The notes below the pieces were generated by a model. It was not told where the DNA came from and searched no databases. It was given only the letters and a program-made list of their open reading frames with translations. Shown here piece after piece: positions 40,590 to 51,078 of a DNA stretch of 64,000 bases (the stretch's first letter is position 1; each line of letters starts with the position of its first letter). The position numbers and the translations under genes were made by a program. The DNA is from Chloroflexota bacterium. GTDB lineage: Bacteria; Chloroflexota; Anaerolineae; Anaerolineales; Anaerolineaceae. Where the stretch lies: positions 1 to 64,000 of the forward strand of contig JAAZNW010000001.1 in the NCBI GenBank assembly GCA_012798065.1, given 5' to 3'.

Positions 40590-41649
40590 AATCGCCGCTT
40601 GAAGAGAGGCGGTCTGTCTCATCGCGGAGAGCGAGTTCGTCAATGAAGAGGTCAATTTCGCCGGTCATCACTGCGGGTAAATTATAAGAAGAAAGGTTGA
40701 TGCGGTGATCGGTCACCCGGCTTTGCGGGTAATTGTAAGTTCGAATTTTCTCTGAACGGTCTCCGGTGCCTACCTGGGAGCGGCGGTTTTCATCGCGCTC
40801 CTGGCGGCGTTTTTCTTCTTCAATTTCAAACAGCCTGGCGCGGAGAATGCCCATCGCCCTGAGCTTGTTCTGCAACTGAGACCTTTCATCCTGGCAGGCG
40901 ACGACGATACCAGTAGGGATGTGCGTGATACGCACCGCGGTGGCGTTTTTTTGCACGTTTTGCCCCCCCGCGCCAGAGGACCGAAATACATCGATGGTGA
41001 TGTCGGATTCAGGGATCTGAACATCAACTTCTTCTACTTCTGCCATGACCGCGACCGTTACCGTTGAAGTGTGGATACGACCGCTGGATTCAGTGGCGGG
41101 AATGCGTTGAACGCGGTGCACGCCGGATTCAAATTTAAAACGCGAATAAGCCCCTTTGCCTTTGACCATGAAAATCACTTCTTTGAATCCGCCGATGCCC
41201 GTTTCGTTGGAAGAAATCATTTCCACGCTCCAGCCGCGGGCTTCGGCGTAATGCATGTACATGCGCATCAACTCTGCGGCAAATAACCCCGCTTCGTCAC
41301 CGCCGGCGCCCGCGCGGATTTCGATGAACACGTTGCGATCATCGCGCGGGTCGCGAGGAATGAGCAGGCGCTTCAGCTGTTTTTCCAGCTCTTCAATCTG
41401 AGGAGGAAGCGCTTCAATTTCGAGATTGGCGAGCGCGCGCATTTCATCATCGCCGCTTGATTCCAATTCTTTGGCCTGTTCCAATTGATTGAGCAGAGAG
41501 CGGTAGCGGGCTGAAAGCTGGATGACCGGCTCCAGTTCTGAACGTTCTTTGGCGAGTTCCACCACTTTTTGATAATCCTGGATATTCTCATCCATCAAGC
41601 GGGTCAGTTCGTTATAGCGGTTTTCGATAGCCGTGATTTTTTCGAGCAT
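40576..41649 (-). CDS. prfA: Peptide chain release factor 1
   Basis: GGQ motif (RSSGAGGQNVQKN), EIRAGAGGDEA, RIPATESSGRIHTSTVTVAVM. Confidence 0.96.
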   Translation of the reverse strand: MLEKITAIENRYNELTRLMDENIQDYQKVVELAKERSELEPVIQLSARYRSLLNQLEQAKELESSGDDEMRALANLEIEALPPQIEELEKQLKRLLIPRDPRDDRNVFIEIRAGAGGDEAGLFAAELMRMYMHYAEARGWSVEMISSNETGIGGFKEVIFMVKGKGAYSRFKFESGVHRVQRIPATESSGRIHTSTVTVAVMAEVEEVDVQIPESDITIDVFRSSGAGGQNVQKNATAVRITHIPTGIVVACQDERSQLQNKLRAMGILRARLFEIEEEKRRQERDENRRSQVGTGDRSEKIRTYNYPQSRVTDHRINLSSYNLPAVMTGEIDLFIDELALRDETDRLSSSGDYDES

Positions 41650-41873
41650 GGCATTCCTGAATAATTAGAATCGATCGCTCAGATTATACCAGCCTTCAAA
41701 AGCCACCCATCGAGCGCGAATTGACTCAAAAATAATCTTGCTATAGGAAACGACGGTGACTCAAAACGAATGTTACCCTAGGGCGACAACCGCGCAAAAC
41801 GCCTTTGAGATCTTGCATTTACCTTTTCTTACAGTTCGCTTAAAATGAGGAGGTAGAAAAATCACAGGAGGTA

Positions 41874-42287
41874 ATGATGGCATGTACTGATAAGAAGGTA
41901 TACCAGAGCAGCGAAGCGCCGGCGGCTATCGGCCCATATTCCGTTGCGGCCGGTGGCGGCCCATTTGTGTTCAGCGCAGGCCAAATCGGCATCGACCCTG
42001 AAACGGGCAATCTTGTCCCAGGCGGTATCGAAGAACAAACGCATCAGGTCTTTTCCAACCTATCCGCTGTGTTAAGGTCAGCGTCTTCTTGCCTGGAACA
42101 TGTTGTGAAGACCACTGTTTTCCTGCGCGACATGAAAGATTTTCCCGCTATGAACAAAGTGTACGGCGGTTATTTCCCTTCCAACCCGCCGGCGCGCACC
42201 ACGATAGCGGTCGCGGGTTTACCCAAAGATGCGCTTATCGAAATTGAGGTGGTGGCGCTGTTGTGTAAAGACGGCGATTGCGCATAA
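41874..42287 (+). CDS. RidA family protein
   Basis: AIGPYSVA...VFSAGQIGIDPETG, NPPARTTIAVAGLPKDALIEIE; SD aggaggt. Confidence 0.93.
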   Translation: MMACTDKKVYQSSEAPAAIGPYSVAAGGGPFVFSAGQIGIDPETGNLVPGGIEEQTHQVFSNLSAVLRSASSCLEHVVKTTVFLRDMKDFPAMNKVYGGYFPSNPPARTTIAVAGLPKDALIEIEVVALLCKDGDCA

Positions 42288-42317
42288 CAGGCTGAGAATA
42301 GGATTTTTGACCCACCG

Positions 42318-43334
42318 ATGGAACCGGTTAAAGTATCGGTCATCATCCCTTGCTATAACGAGGAAGCGACGATCGAGGAACTGCTCAGCGCGCTCCTCGC
42401 TCAAACTTACCCAATTGACCTTATGGAGGTCATCATCGCGGATGGAATGTCAACAGACCGCACCCGCGAGAAGATAACCGCCTTCAAAGCCGGGCATCCG
42501 CAACTGACCATAAGAGTGGTGGATAACCACCAGCACACCATCCCGGCGGCACTTAACCAGGCAATACAGGCTTCTACGGGGGCGGTGTTAAGCCGTATGG
42601 ACGCGCACGCCATACCAGCGCCGGATTACATCGAAAAATGCCTCAGGGCTTTAAACGCTGGCCTGGGGGAGAATGTGGGAGGGGTCATTAATATTCGCGC
42701 TGGAAGCGACACCTGGGTTGGGCGCGCCATCGCTGTGGCGACCGCGCACCCACTGGGGGTAGGTGATGCTCATTACCGCACGGCGACGAAAGCGGGTGTA
42801 ACCGACACGGTTGCATTTGGCACATACAGGCGAGACGTGGTGAAAAGCATTGGGGGCTACGATGAAGCCCTGCGTATCAATGAAGATTATGAATTTAACA
42901 CGCGCGTCAGGCGCTCGGGCGGGAAAATATGGGTTGATCCGGCGATTAGGGTAGACTACTATTCCAGGCCGGACCTGCGCTCGCTGGCCAGGCAATACTT
43001 CTCCTATGGTTACTGGAAGTATAAAATGTTGAGGCGTCATCCCGATTCGCTACGCTGGCGGCAGGCGCTGCCCCCGGTTTTTGTTTCAGGTATTTTGATG
43101 TTATCATTATTATCCACATTCTGGATACCCGCGCGGATTTTATTGGCAGGAGTGGCAAGCCTCTACCTGGCGATTCTTGTTGCTGGCACGATCCAGCCTG
43201 CCATCCAGCAAAAAAGATCCAGCCTGATTCCAGGGGTACCGCTTGCCATTATGACCATGCATTTTTCCTGGGGAAGCGGTTTTTTGTGGAGTATGTTGAA
43301 GTCATTGGTTAAAGGCTCTGAGCATGACCGTTGA
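42318..43334 (+). CDS. Glycosyltransferase family 2
   Basis: VSVIIPCYNEEATIEELL, DAHAIPAPDYIEKC, NEDYEFNTRVRRSG. Confidence 0.9.
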   Translation: MEPVKVSVIIPCYNEEATIEELLSALLAQTYPIDLMEVIIADGMSTDRTREKITAFKAGHPQLTIRVVDNHQHTIPAALNQAIQASTGAVLSRMDAHAIPAPDYIEKCLRALNAGLGENVGGVINIRAGSDTWVGRAIAVATAHPLGVGDAHYRTATKAGVTDTVAFGTYRRDVVKSIGGYDEALRINEDYEFNTRVRRSGGKIWVDPAIRVDYYSRPDLRSLARQYFSYGYWKYKMLRRHPDSLRWRQALPPVFVSGILMLSLLSTFWIPARILLAGVASLYLAILVAGTIQPAIQQKRSSLIPGVPLAIMTMHFSWGSGFLWSMLKSLVKGSEHDR

Positions 43335-44745
43335 AAAGCCTCAAATAAAAAAACGCTGGCGCATCCGCAATGGCGAGAGACAGGCGATCCTGTTTCTTGG
43401 CGATATGCTGATAGCTTACCTCGCGGTTTTTGTAGGGTTGTACTTCTGGGGGCAAAAAGATTGGCTCGACTTCTCATGGGCCTTCCTGGGGCAACGCGCT
43501 CCGTTCTGGTTCTACCTGCTGCCGTTTCTCTGGGTCATTTTCTTGATCGAAGTTTACGATATCCGCAAAGCCAACCACCGGAAGGATGTGATTCGAGGGG
43601 TAGCCACCGCAGCCGGGATCAGTTTTATCATTTACCTGGTCATCTTTTTCATTTCTGATCCAAACTCGCTACCCCGGCGGGGCGTCTTTATCTTTATTAT
43701 CGCCGCAACCATTCTCACTTTCGCCTGGCGTTCGCTTTACATTCGAATTTTCACTGCCCCGGTTTTCATGCGCCGCGCCTTGATGATTGGCGCTGGCAAG
43801 GCTGGTTCAACACTGGCTTCCATGCTGCGTGAAATCCACCCGGGGCCGTTCATCCTCGTTGGTTATATCGATGATGATCCTGAAAAACAGGGGGAAGAAA
43901 TCAGCGGTTACCCCGTGCTGGGGACAGCGGAAAGGATGACGGCTGTGATCGGTGAACAGGATATCACCGACCTGATATTTGCCATCTCGGGGGAGTTGAA
44001 ACCTGAATTGTTTCGCGCTATTTTGAACGCGGCTGAGAGCGATATTGAGGTTACTTCGCTGCCGAAGCTTTACGAGGAAGTTTTTGGCAGGGTGCCGATA
44101 TTTTTACTGCAAACCGATTGGATATTACGTTCTTTTATTGACCAAACGCACACCAGCGGCGTATATGAAAGCGTCAAGCGCCTGATCGACATCGCAGGCA
44201 GTATTGTTGGTTTGCTCCTGCTGGTTTTGCTGTACCCCCTGATTGCGCTTTCTATCATCATTGATTCCGGGTTTCCCATACTCTACTCCCAGATGCGCGT
44301 CGGGAAAAATGGGCATCCCTATAAGATATTTAAGTTTCGTACCATGTACCAGGACGCAGAAAAGGATGGCGTGGCGCGAACAGCTTCAGCCAATGATGCC
44401 CGTATTACCCGCTTTGGAAAGATCCTGCGCCGCAGCCACGTGGATGAGTTACCTCAATGCTGGAATATCCTCCGGGGTGAGAACAGTATTATTGGTCCGC
44501 GCGCAGAGCAGATCGAACTGGTCAACAAATTTCAACAGGAACTCCCCTTCTACCGCGCGCGCTTATTTGTCCGACCCGGGCTCACCGGCTGGGCGCAAAT
44601 CAACCAGCGTTATGCCACAACGGTCGAAGATACCGCGGTCAAACTGGAATACGATCTATACTATATCAAAAACCGAAACCTATTACTTGATTTGACCATC
44701 ATCCTCAGAACGGTTGGAATGGTTCTGGGATTCAAAGGACTTTAA
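43324..44745 (+). CDS. Polyprenyl glycosylphosphotransferase (sugar transferase)
   Basis: YKIFKFRTM, SHVDELPQCWNILRGENSIIGPRAE, RPGLTGWAQIN motifs. Confidence 0.92.
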   Translation: MTVEKPQIKKRWRIRNGERQAILFLGDMLIAYLAVFVGLYFWGQKDWLDFSWAFLGQRAPFWFYLLPFLWVIFLIEVYDIRKANHRKDVIRGVATAAGISFIIYLVIFFISDPNSLPRRGVFIFIIAATILTFAWRSLYIRIFTAPVFMRRALMIGAGKAGSTLASMLREIHPGPFILVGYIDDDPEKQGEEISGYPVLGTAERMTAVIGEQDITDLIFAISGELKPELFRAILNAAESDIEVTSLPKLYEEVFGRVPIFLLQTDWILRSFIDQTHTSGVYESVKRLIDIAGSIVGLLLLVLLYPLIALSIIIDSGFPILYSQMRVGKNGHPYKIFKFRTMYQDAEKDGVARTASANDARITRFGKILRRSHVDELPQCWNILRGENSIIGPRAEQIELVNKFQQELPFYRARLFVRPGLTGWAQINQRYATTVEDTAVKLEYDLYYIKNRNLLLDLTIILRTVGMVLGFKGL

Positions 44746-46637
44746 TGAGAATAAAATTCAACATGCGCAACAGATATATGGTCATGATCGATATGGCGCT
44801 TACCATTATCGCGGTGTTAGGCGCTTATGCGTTGCGGCTGGAACTTGGAGCGCTTTTCTTTTTCTACCTGCCTTCTGCTTACTGGATGATCGCGGTTTCT
44901 TTGTTGATTAAGATACCGATCTATTATTTGTTCAGCCTATACCGGCGTTTGTGGGGATACGCCAGCACCAGGGAATTACGCTTGATCTTTCTTGCTGTAA
45001 CCAGCGCCTCTGTGCTGGTTTCAGCAGTGATGATTTTGCTGTTGACCTTCAAAGTTTTTAACGGGTTTCCACGTTCGGTACTGATCATCGACTGGCTGCT
45101 TTCGATATTTCTTGTCGGCGGTACACGCTTTGCCATCCGTCTTATCGCGGATAACGTCAGCACGGCAGCCAATTCTATGAAAAAAAGGCCTGCCAAGCGG
45201 GCGTTGATCATTGGCGCGGGAGACGCCGGCGCGCTGGTGGTGCGTGAACTGCAGAAAAACCCTGATCTCAATCTCAACCCGGTAGGATTTTTAGATGACA
45301 ACCCCGCGAAACTAAAGCAGCAAATCCATGGCATACCGGTTGTTGGGTCACTCGCCGATATCGGGAAGATAATTGAACATCGTAAGATCGAGGAAGTCAT
45401 CATCGCCATTCCCAGCTCCAGCGGCAAGGTTGTGCGGATGATCGCGGATGTCTGCCGCTTGAGGGGCATTCCCTTTCGGACGATGCCCGGCATTTATGAA
45501 CTGATCGGAGGTAAGGTCAGCATCAGCCGGTTGCGCGAGGTAGATATCACTGACCTTCTGCGGCGGCAACCCGCTCACATGCAGGAAGATTTGATTGGTC
45601 AGACCCTGACCAATAAACGGGTGATAGTCACCGGGGCGGGAGGTTCCATTGGTCGCGAACTCTGCCGGCAGATCGCGCGCTACGAACCTTCACATCTCAT
45701 ACTGCTTGGACATGGCGAAAACAGCATTTTTGAATCTCTTTTAGAACTGCAAGAAAGCAGTCCTTCACTATCGCTCATTCCCGTTATCGCCGATGTGCGT
45801 GATTACCAGCGCATCCATCATATTTTTGAATTGCACAAACCAGATATCGTGTTTCACGCGGCCGCGCATAAACACGTGCCTATGATGGAAATGAACGTGG
45901 ACGAGGCGATTGATAACAATGTCCGCGGAACGCTCAATGTGGTGAGATGTTGTGAAGAAAACAACACTGAGCGGTTGGTGATGATTTCAACAGATAAAGC
46001 CATTCGCCCGGCAAACATCATGGGAGCGACCAAGCGCTTCTCAGAGATGATTGTGCTGGACGCGGCCGAGCGCACCGGTCACGCTTATTGCGTGGTCCGT
46101 TTTGGTAATGTGTTAGGCAGCCGCGGCAGTGTGGTACCCCTGTTCAAACATCAGATAGCTATCGGCGGACCGGTGACCATCACACATCCAGACATGAAAC
46201 GTTATTTCATGACCATTCCTGAAGCGGTGTACCTGGTGTTGCAGGCTGCGGCGATGGGGAATAACGGAGAAACCTTTGTGCTCAATATGGGACAGCAAGT
46301 GCGCATCCTGGATTTGGCGGAAGACCTGATTCGTCTATCAGGACTGGAGCCGGGAAAGGATATCGAGATTGTGTTCACTGGCATCCGCCCTGGGGAAAAA
46401 TTAAGTGAAGACCTCTGGGAGGAGGGCAACCCGTTTGAACCCACCCAGCATCCGGACATTTTTAAATTTGATGACCCTACCAATCTGCGCGGTGAGGAAC
46501 TAAAAAACAAGATTGCCCAGTTGCTTGACCTCGCTGATAAAGGGCAGGCAGAAGCGATCATTTCCCTGATTGATGCTACCATTCCTGGCGCTACGTTAGG
46601 GAGCACGCCGGCGCCTGAGCTGCTCTCGATCGAATAA
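44745..46637 (+). CDS. CapD/PglF-like membrane nucleotide-sugar dehydratase
   Basis: N-terminal TM + CoA-binding-like domain, then VTGAGGSIGRELCRQI and FHAAAHKHVPMME. Confidence 0.93.
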   Translation: MRIKFNMRNRYMVMIDMALTIIAVLGAYALRLELGALFFFYLPSAYWMIAVSLLIKIPIYYLFSLYRRLWGYASTRELRLIFLAVTSASVLVSAVMILLLTFKVFNGFPRSVLIIDWLLSIFLVGGTRFAIRLIADNVSTAANSMKKRPAKRALIIGAGDAGALVVRELQKNPDLNLNPVGFLDDNPAKLKQQIHGIPVVGSLADIGKIIEHRKIEEVIIAIPSSSGKVVRMIADVCRLRGIPFRTMPGIYELIGGKVSISRLREVDITDLLRRQPAHMQEDLIGQTLTNKRVIVTGAGGSIGRELCRQIARYEPSHLILLGHGENSIFESLLELQESSPSLSLIPVIADVRDYQRIHHIFELHKPDIVFHAAAHKHVPMMEMNVDEAIDNNVRGTLNVVRCCEENNTERLVMISTDKAIRPANIMGATKRFSEMIVLDAAERTGHAYCVVRFGNVLGSRGSVVPLFKHQIAIGGPVTITHPDMKRYFMTIPEAVYLVLQAAAMGNNGETFVLNMGQQVRILDLAEDLIRLSGLEPGKDIEIVFTGIRPGEKLSEDLWEEGNPFEPTQHPDIFKFDDPTNLRGEELKNKIAQLLDLADKGQAEAIISLIDATIPGATLGSTPAPELLSIE

Positions 46638-46639
46638 TC

Positions 46640-47632
46640 ATGACAGTGACTCTCGCCCAATGGAATGAATTCCTAAAGCAGCATCCCAACGCCCACTTCC
46701 TTCAAACAGGACCCTGGGGCGAATTAAAATCCCGATTTGGCTGGAAGGTCGTCCGGCTGATTGAGCAGGGGGATGGAGCGCAAATCCTGTTCCGAAAACT
46801 GCCTTTTGGCTTCACCATCGCCTACCTGCCCAAAGGGCCTGTGGGCTGGAATGAAAAACTTATTAAGAAGATCGATGCGGTTTGCCAGCGAAACCGCGCG
46901 ATCTTTATCAAAATTGAACCCAACCTGATGGAAGGGGAACGCGAAAGCGAACTCAGGTTTTTGGATGGATATATTCCTTCCAGCCCGATACAGCCACGAC
47001 GCACAGTGGTGGTGTCTCTTGAGGGAACTGAAGAGGAAATCCTCAAGCGCATGAAGCAAAAAACCCGCTACAACATTCATCTGGCGGAAAAGAAAAATGT
47101 GGTGGTAAAACGCTCTCATGATGTTGCTGAGTTTTACCGCATGGCGATATTAACCGCCGAGCGAGACCTGTTTAGCGTTCACACCCGGGCTTATTACCAG
47201 GGAGTGTATGACTTGCTGGGGGCACAAGAAAATTGCGAGCTATTGACGGCCTATTACGGCCGTCGCTCACTGGCTTCGCTATTGGTAGTGCGTGCTGGCG
47301 AAAACGCATATTACCTTTATGGCGCGTCTTACGATTTTGAACGGAACCGCATGCCCACATACCTGATTCAATGGGAAGCAATGAAATGGGCCAAAAGCCA
47401 GGGATGCTGCAACTATGACCTGTGGGGCATTCCGGACCTTGAAGAGGAAGAGTTGGAAAGGGGATTTGCGCAGAGGGACGCGCATGATGGATTATGGGGA
47501 GTGTACCGCTTTAAACGTGGGTTTGGCGGAGAGGTGAAGCGCAGCGTGGGAGCGTGGGACAAGGTTTTTAATGAACGCCTGTACCGCATCTATACGCGCT
47601 ATTTAAAATTACGCGGCGGGCAGGGCGATTAA
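46640..47632 (+). CDS. FemA/FemB-family (peptidoglycan bridge) aminoacyltransferase, copy 1
   Basis: FLQTGPWGELKSRFGWKVVRL, MKQKTRYNIHLAEKK, GCCNYDLWGIPD. Confidence 0.88.
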   Translation: MTVTLAQWNEFLKQHPNAHFLQTGPWGELKSRFGWKVVRLIEQGDGAQILFRKLPFGFTIAYLPKGPVGWNEKLIKKIDAVCQRNRAIFIKIEPNLMEGERESELRFLDGYIPSSPIQPRRTVVVSLEGTEEEILKRMKQKTRYNIHLAEKKNVVVKRSHDVAEFYRMAILTAERDLFSVHTRAYYQGVYDLLGAQENCELLTAYYGRRSLASLLVVRAGENAYYLYGASYDFERNRMPTYLIQWEAMKWAKSQGCCNYDLWGIPDLEEEELERGFAQRDAHDGLWGVYRFKRGFGGEVKRSVGAWDKVFNERLYRIYTRYLKLRGGQGD

Positions 47633-47634
47633 GA

Positions 47635-48132
47635 ATGGTGCATTTCTGTCAGCAATGTGGCTCGGTCACCGATAGGCGTGAAATCGGAGGGCGCGAGCGC
47701 GAGGTTTGCCAGCGATGCGGAACGGTTTACTATCCACAGTGGAAGGTCAGCGCAGGTGTGCGCGTAGTCGAGAACGGCAGCTTGTTGCTTGTACAGCGCG
47801 GCATCGACCCATGGCGGGGCAGTTGGCACATGCCCGCTGGATACGTAGAAGTGGATGAAGAGCCACGCGCGGCCGCAGAACGCGAAGCCCTGGAAGAAAC
47901 CGGACTGGTTGTTCGAGCAGGCAGGTTGGTAGACTGTTACGCTGATACCTCGGACCCTCGTGGAAAAGTGCTCATCCTTCTTTATGAAGCATCCATCCTC
48001 GATGGCGCGCTTTCTCCCAGCGCAGAAACCCCCTCAGTACGATTCTTCTCACGAGATGAAATCGCAGGGCTTCCTCTGGCGGGAATGAGCGCCCGTTTAG
48101 AGATAGAGGATTGGCTCAATACTGAGAAGTAA
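47635..48132 (+). CDS. Zinc-ribbon NUDIX hydrolase
   Basis: CQQCGS...CQRCGTVYYP; NUDIX box GYVEVDEEPRAAAEREALEETGL. Confidence 0.92.
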   Translation: MVHFCQQCGSVTDRREIGGREREVCQRCGTVYYPQWKVSAGVRVVENGSLLLVQRGIDPWRGSWHMPAGYVEVDEEPRAAAEREALEETGLVVRAGRLVDCYADTSDPRGKVLILLYEASILDGALSPSAETPSVRFFSRDEIAGLPLAGMSARLEIEDWLNTEK

Positions 48133-48137
48133 AAAAA

Positions 48138-49223
48138 ATGATGACGTGTCGCAATTCCTGGAATCAAGACATTGCACAACTGCCTGGCGCGAACTTCCTG
48201 CAAACAAGTGAGTGGGCAGCCGTGAAGGCTCAGGTGGGATGGGAGAAGGAAGAGCTAACCTGGAAGGATGAAGATGGAAAACTGATCGCAGCCGCGATGC
48301 TGCTCACCCGATCCACTCGGCTGCTGAAAGTTGGCCCACAGATGAGCATCGGCTACATTCCGCGGGGGCCGCTCACGGACTGGACAAATCAACCTCTCGT
48401 TGCGCGCGTAATCGCTGACCTGGAACAGACCGCCAGGGCAAGAGAGCTGGTTTTTCTCAAGATTGACCCAGAGGTACTGATAAGAACGGGTTCTGAAAGG
48501 ACCACAGACAACCCTCATGAGGTGCAAGAGCTGCTCATGGCCCGTGGTTGGAGGTGCTCCCCGGAGCAAATTCAATTCAAGAACACCATGCTGCTTCACC
48601 TGGATGGAGAAGAGTCAGATTGGTTAACGCGGATGAAACAGAAAACCCGTTACAACCTCAGGTTGGCGCAGAAAAATGGCATTGTGGTACGCAAGGCAAC
48701 AATGAAAGACCTGCCTTTGTTGTACCGCATGTTTGCTGAAACCGCGCGGCGCGACAACTTCATCATTCGGTCTGAAGCCTATTACCTGGATGTGTGGTCG
48801 CGCTTCATGCAGGCGGGTATGGCGGAGGGGTTGATCGCTGAATTCGCGGGGCAACCCATCGCTGGAATGGTGTTGATGTTTTTTGGCTCGCGCGCCTGGT
48901 TCGTCTATGGCATGTCAACCAGCCAGCACCGTGAAAAGATGCCCAACTATCTGCTGCAATGGGAAGCCATGCGCCTGGCGCACGAAAAAGGCTGCACAAC
49001 GTACGACCTGTGGGGCGCGCCTGACACACCAGATCCATCTGACCCGATGTTTGGAGTGTACCGTTTTAAAGAAGGGCTCGGCGCGGAACTGGTTTATACC
49101 ATTGGAGCCTGGGATTTCCCTCTTAAACCTGCGCTTTATCGCCTTTATCACCATGTCATTCCGCGCGTGCTTTCGATTACCAGATATGTCCGCCGGAAAA
49201 AATTGACTCAGGAGGTCATATGA
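48138..49223 (+). CDS. FemA/FemB-family aminoacyltransferase, copy 2
   Basis: FLQTSEWAAVKAQVGWEKEEL, MKQKTRYNLRLAQKNG, GCTTYDLWGAPD. Confidence 0.88.
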   Translation: MMTCRNSWNQDIAQLPGANFLQTSEWAAVKAQVGWEKEELTWKDEDGKLIAAAMLLTRSTRLLKVGPQMSIGYIPRGPLTDWTNQPLVARVIADLEQTARARELVFLKIDPEVLIRTGSERTTDNPHEVQELLMARGWRCSPEQIQFKNTMLLHLDGEESDWLTRMKQKTRYNLRLAQKNGIVVRKATMKDLPLLYRMFAETARRDNFIIRSEAYYLDVWSRFMQAGMAEGLIAEFAGQPIAGMVLMFFGSRAWFVYGMSTSQHREKMPNYLLQWEAMRLAHEKGCTTYDLWGAPDTPDPSDPMFGVYRFKEGLGAELVYTIGAWDFPLKPALYRLYHHVIPRVLSITRYVRRKKLTQEVI

Positions 49224-50182
49224 AAATCCCCAGAGTGCCGATCGCTCATCTACCCACCCGTATTGAATACCTGCCACGCCTGACCGATGCTTTAGGTGGC
49301 CCACAATTGTATTGTAAGCGCGATGACCAGACCGGGTTGGGTTTTGGTGGAAACAAGACGCGCAAACTGGAGTTTTTGTTGGCTGAAGCGCGCGCTCAAA
49401 ACGTGGATACCCTGGTTAGCGTGGGAGCCATCCAATCCAATCACTGCCGGCAGGTGGCGGCGCTGTCTGCCCGATTCGGTTATCAGTGCATCCTGGTGTT
49501 GTCTGGAGACGAACCTGCTCTCGCGAGTGGGAATCTTTTACTGGATCAGCTTTTTGGCGCGAAAATTGTGTGGTCGACGCGTGACAACCGTTTACAGATG
49601 CTGGAGGATATCGTCAAGACAGCGCAACATGAGGGTCGACGCCCTTATAAAATCCCTTATGGTGGCTCAAGCGCGGTGGGCTTGATGGGGTATGTTGAAG
49701 CCATGAAAGAACTCGAGCTCTTCCCAGAGAAGTTTGACTGGATTGTTATTCCCTCATCCAGCGGAGGAACCCAGGCGGGCATGCTGCTGGGAGCAAAAGG
49801 GGCAGGCTTTACCGGCAAGATTCTGGGAATCTGCATTGAAGGCAACAACCGGGAATTACACAGCACTGTCGCCAGCCTGATGCGCGAGGGTGCGGAATTG
49901 TGCGGTTTACCTCCAGTGAGTGAAGATACGATCCTGGTAAACGACCATTATGTTGGCGGGGGGTACGGGATAATGGGCACTCCGGAAATTGAAGCAATTA
50001 AGCTCCTGGCTTTGACTGAAGGATTGCTGTTGGACCCAGTTTACACCGGAAGGGCCGCGGCCGGCCTGATAGACCTGGTCAGGAAGGGCTTTTTTAATAA
50101 AACGGATAGGGTCCTTTTCTGGCATACTGGCGGCACACCTGCCTTATTTGCAGAACCATACCTGTCGCTGTTACAACACTAA
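49220..50182 (+). CDS. PLP-dependent D-cysteine desulfhydrase / ACC deaminase family
   Basis: KRDDQTGLGFGGNKTRKLEFLLAEA, IQSNHCRQVAA, SSSGGTQAG motifs. Confidence 0.88.
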   Translation: MKIPRVPIAHLPTRIEYLPRLTDALGGPQLYCKRDDQTGLGFGGNKTRKLEFLLAEARAQNVDTLVSVGAIQSNHCRQVAALSARFGYQCILVLSGDEPALASGNLLLDQLFGAKIVWSTRDNRLQMLEDIVKTAQHEGRRPYKIPYGGSSAVGLMGYVEAMKELELFPEKFDWIVIPSSSGGTQAGMLLGAKGAGFTGKILGICIEGNNRELHSTVASLMREGAELCGLPPVSEDTILVNDHYVGGGYGIMGTPEIEAIKLLALTEGLLLDPVYTGRAAAGLIDLVRKGFFNKTDRVLFWHTGGTPALFAEPYLSLLQH

Positions 50183-50212
50183 AACCACCTCTCTGCCCCG
50201 AGCTGGTTTTTT
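50181..50212 (+). terminator. Probable Rho-independent terminator
   Basis: AAAACCA ... TGGTTTT followed by TT. Confidence 0.45.
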
Positions 50213-50224
50213 GCGCATGCTATA

Positions 50225-51076
50225 ATGCTTTTTTGGAGAGAAGCATTGAATATTGATGTTGCCACAACGGTAAAAGTGATCCTGGTTTTGCTGGGGATTG
50301 CAGCCATCGTTAGCCTGACAATGGCAGTAAAATCCATCAAAGCAGGTTACAGGCTGCTTTTTTTCCAGAAGCGTCAATTACTGGTCGCTCACGGCTGGCG
50401 CCTGGTGCTGCTCGCGCTTGGGTTGCTGCTCACAGGGCTGGTATTAATCCGCTTTGGAGAACCGATGGTCTACCGCTATTTTCCTCCTTCTCCTACCATC
50501 ACCCAAACGCCTACCGTGACCATCACACCTACGATCACCAATACGCCTTCGATGACCTATACCCCGACCATCACCTTGACTTTATCTCAAACTTACACAC
50601 CTTCATTGCCTGAATTCATCCAGGCGACCATTCAAACCCCCGTCGGACCGGACGCGAACGCGATTTTCAGCCCATTGAGTTTTTCTGACACCATAAAAGA
50701 CGGTGTGGTGACGACTTCTTACAGTGAGTTTGAATTACCCGTGGGGACGTTATTTGGTGGTTTTTCTTATGACCGTATGGCTATTGGAGCGCAGTGGACG
50801 GCTTTATGGTTCTATGGAGATGAGTTGATCTGTTCAGAAACCAAGGCGTGGAATTATGCTCCCGGAGGTTATGGTTATACGGATTGTTCACGCCCTGTGG
50901 ACGCCTGGCGTCCGGGGATCTACGAGGTGCGAATTTTTGTCGGACAGACCTGGAAACAGTCAGGCACCTTCAAGATCCTCGGGGAAGAACCCTTGGTTGA
51001 AAAAATTCCAACGAGCATGGGAGCACAAGCACCTGTTGAAAGCGCAGTAACCGCAACCCCGCCGTCCACTCCTTGA
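50225..51076 (+). CDS. Membrane protein with Thr/Pro-rich linker and extracellular domain
   Basis: Two TM segments then TITQTPTVTITPTITNTPS linker; TATAAT at 50221. Confidence 0.6.
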   Translation: MLFWREALNIDVATTVKVILVLLGIAAIVSLTMAVKSIKAGYRLLFFQKRQLLVAHGWRLVLLALGLLLTGLVLIRFGEPMVYRYFPPSPTITQTPTVTITPTITNTPSMTYTPTITLTLSQTYTPSLPEFIQATIQTPVGPDANAIFSPLSFSDTIKDGVVTTSYSEFELPVGTLFGGFSYDRMAIGAQWTALWFYGDELICSETKAWNYAPGGYGYTDCSRPVDAWRPGIYEVRIFVGQTWKQSGTFKILGEEPLVEKIPTSMGAQAPVESAVTATPPSTP

Positions 51077-51078
51077 AG

